Origin: Methanomassiliicoccus sp. UBA386
GTDB lineage: Archaea; Thermoplasmatota; Thermoplasmata; Methanomassiliicoccales; Methanomassiliicoccaceae
Length of the DNA: 6,591 nt
Reading direction: 5' to 3'
Assembly (NCBI GenBank): GCA_002498285.1
Contig: DAGU01000089.1
Span: 45,140-51,730, forward strand
The notes under the pieces were generated by a model that searched no databases, had not been told where the DNA came from, and saw nothing but the letters and a program-made list of their open reading frames with translations. The position numbers and the translations under genes were made by a program. Within the stretch, counting starts at the first letter, position 1. The number at the start of each line of letters is the position of its first letter. This document shows positions 5,490 to 6,591 of the stretch, one piece after another.

Positions 5490-6260
5490 TCACAGGCAGT
5501 CGGCGCAGAAGTAGGAGGTGCGGCCTCCCACCGTCTCGGTCCGGAGGGCGGAGCCGCATCGCGGGCACGCCGCTCCCCGGCCGCGGCAGCGCAGCAGGTA
5601 GGTCGGCGGCAGCCGATCGAGGTCGGCGCCCGCTTCGATGGACCGCCGCAGCACCCGCCGCATGGCGCGGTGCAGGCACTCCAGGTCCCTCTCGGACAGG
5701 GAGCGCGCCCCGGCGCGGGGGTCCAGCCGGCACTGGAAGAGCATCTCGTCCGCGTACAGGTTCCCGACGCCGGCCACCCTCCGCTGGTCCATCAGGGCGG
5801 CCTTGATCGGCCCCCTGGCCTCGAGGAACGCGTCGACGAACTCCCCGCGCGATATCTCCAGGGCGTCGGGGCCCATCCCCTTCGATTCTATGTAGCGCTC
5901 CGGCGACGACGCCAGGCCGAGGCGCCCCAGCATGCGGGGGTCCACGAAGGCCAGCGAGCCGCGGGGGAAGACGAACAGCGCGCGGGTGAAGCGCTCTTCC
6001 GCTCCATCGGTCCACGCCGGCCGGCCGGTCATGCCGAAGTGCCAGGTGAGCCACCCTCCCCCGCTCAGCCGGAGGAACAATCTCTTGCCGTGCCGCCGCA
6101 CCGACAGGAACTCGCCGCCCTCCACCGCCTCCGCAAGGTCGCATCGGTCGGTGCCGCGGATCACGACGTCGTTCCTGACCTCCATCCTGACGACCGGGCG
6201 TTGCAGCGACGTCCCTTCGATGTACCGCCGGAACGTCTCCACCTCGGGCAGCTCGGGCAT
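5490..6260 (-). CDS. mutM: Fpg/Nei-family bifunctional DNA glycosylase/AP lyase
   Basis: This 256-residue enzyme should excise oxidised bases from DNA and cut the abasic site. The start is fixed by chemistry: MPELPEVETF places Pro2 as the N-terminal nucleophile and Glu3 beside it; an open frame extends 26 codons further upstream but would bury Pro2. GGAG lies 5 bases before this ATG. Other hallmarks are Lys59 in RRHGKRLFL, WHFGMTGRP (Met77), DPRMLG (Arg109), PIKAALMD (Lys153), the H2TH signature VAGVGNLYADEMLF (162-175) and a C-terminal zinc finger (Cys232, Cys235, Cys252, Cys255, with Arg247). Two differences from E. coli MutM stand out: DPRRFG is DPRMLG, and the segment between the H2TH region and the zinc finger is about 10 residues shorter, where the 8-oxoguanine capping loop normally is. 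Nei-like specificity is therefore possible. A TATA-like atatcaat lies at 6283-6290, over the stop of the upstream permease gene. Confidence 0.92.
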   Translation of the reverse strand: MPELPEVETFRRYIEGTSLQRPVVRMEVRNDVVIRGTDRCDLAEAVEGGEFLSVRRHGKRLFLRLSGGGWLTWHFGMTGRPAWTDGAEERFTRALFVFPRGSLAFVDPRMLGRLGLASSPERYIESKGMGPDALEISRGEFVDAFLEARGPIKAALMDQRRVAGVGNLYADEMLFQCRLDPRAGARSLSERDLECLHRAMRRVLRRSIEAGADLDRLPPTYLLRCRGRGAACPRCGSALRTETVGGRTSYFCADCL

Positions 6261-6285
6261 GATGGCTCCATGCCCGCGGCGGATA

Positions 6286-6591
6286 TCAATCCTCCCTCCG
6301 GCGGAGGTACGCTCCCACGCGGCGCAGGGGGAAAGCAAGGAAGCGCTCGCCCTGGTGGCGGGCCCACCGCCGGCGCTCCTCCTCGGAGAGGAACAGCCGC
6401 TTCATCTCGGTGAGCTCCTTCTGGGGAGAGAACAGCGCGTACACGGGGACGCCGACGGCCAGGAGGGTGAGCCCCACCAACCAGACGTCCGGGCGGACCA
6501 GCGCGATGAGCAATAGGGACAGCGCCGCCCCGGCCACCGGAACGATGCGGCGGCCCCGGAGGGCGGCGCTCCTCTCGGGGTCGCGGCGCAG
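6286..6591 (-). CDS. Probable APC-family amino-acid permease (C-terminal end, runs in from the right edge)
   Basis: The last 101 codons of a gene that stays open to the right edge of the window. The residues begin LRRDPERSAALRGRRIVPV, which resembles the Arg-rich loop before the final two membrane helices of APC-superfamily amino-acid permeases (there typically LRRxxPxxxRPFRVPxxPxxP). Two hydrophobic segments follow, about IVPVAGAALSLLLIALV and VWLVGLTLLAVGVPVYALF, then a charged cytoplasmic tail of about 47 residues rich in Glu, Arg and Lys. A GTG at 6537 could be read as a start of an 83-residue protein, but the frame continues upstream with sensible sequence, so I treat this as a truncated gene. 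The substrate cannot be told. The glycosylase gene follows after 25 bases. The assignment rests on the pattern of the last helices only; another multi-pass transporter remains possible. Confidence 0.6.
   Translation of the reverse strand: MRRDPERSAALRGRRIVPVAGAALSLLLIALVRPDVWLVGLTLLAVGVPVYALFSPQKELTEMKRLFLSEEERRRWARHQGERFLAFPLRRVGAYLRRRED

Noticed and set aside
6261..6338. 26-codon N-terminal extension of the glycosylase from an ATG at 6338
   Set aside because: The enzyme needs Pro2 as its free N-terminal nucleophile, so translation must start at 6260, where a GGAG site is correctly placed. The extension also overlaps the permease gene.
4738..6413. Very long open frames (over 450 codons) on both strands across the glycosylase-MBL region
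   Set aside because: They lie in other frames of genes with full catalytic motifs, and their translations are low-complexity Arg/Pro/Gly/His-rich. They are by-products of high GC, not genes.
6286..6537. Stand-alone 83-residue membrane protein starting at GTG 6537
   Set aside because: The frame stays open to the window edge with residues resembling the loop before the last two helices of APC permeases, so it is a truncated larger gene.
1..6591. CRISPR array, tRNA/rRNA gene, insertion sequence or defence system
   Set aside because: No regularly spaced repeats, no cloverleaf-like segment, no transposase motifs or terminal inverted repeats, and the genes belong to housekeeping families.

Overview
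This is a GC-rich, almost fully coding window (nine protein genes, two cut by the window edges, no RNA gene, CRISPR array or insertion sequence seen). It reads like chromosomal housekeeping DNA of a prokaryote, most likely a high-GC archaeon. The hints are a zinc-ribbon threonine synthase, an Mrp/NBP35-type ATPase, regular use of AGG and ATA codons, very short gaps, and AT-rich TATA-like blocks about 25-35 bases before several start codons, some of which have no usable Shine-Dalgarno sequence. A Thermoplasmata/Methanomassiliicoccales-like euryarchaeon is my best guess; a high-GC bacterium is not excluded.

Left part (1-1255, all minus strand): the N-terminal half of an Mrp/NBP35 Fe-S carrier ATPase, a 62-residue DUF1059-like small metal-binding protein, and a GNAT acetyltransferase. 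A 54-base divergent spacer with one central TTAA element separates the acetyltransferase from a plus-strand pair: threonine synthase (thrC, 1310-2389) and a two-HKD cardiolipin synthase (cls, 2428-3873).

Right part (3847-6591, all minus strand): reading in the direction of transcription, the C-terminal end of a probable APC-family amino-acid permease, an Fpg/Nei-family DNA glycosylase, a metallo-beta-lactamase-fold hydrolase with a GTG start, and a PHP-domain metallohydrolase. Gaps are 25, 39 and 41 bases, so a shared transcript is possible, although AT-rich blocks before several of the starts also allow separate promoters. The PHP gene overlaps the end of cls by 27 bases, tail to tail.

Functionally the window mixes Fe-S cluster delivery, amino-acid synthesis, membrane lipid synthesis and a possible nucleic-acid maintenance group (glycosylase, MBL, PHP). 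I did not see a clearly new multi-gene system. The points most worth checking are the shortened capping-loop region of the glycosylase, the glycosylase-MBL-PHP neighbourhood, the symmetric divergent promoter, and two perfect 16-base palindromes placed at the starts of the Mrp and MBL genes.
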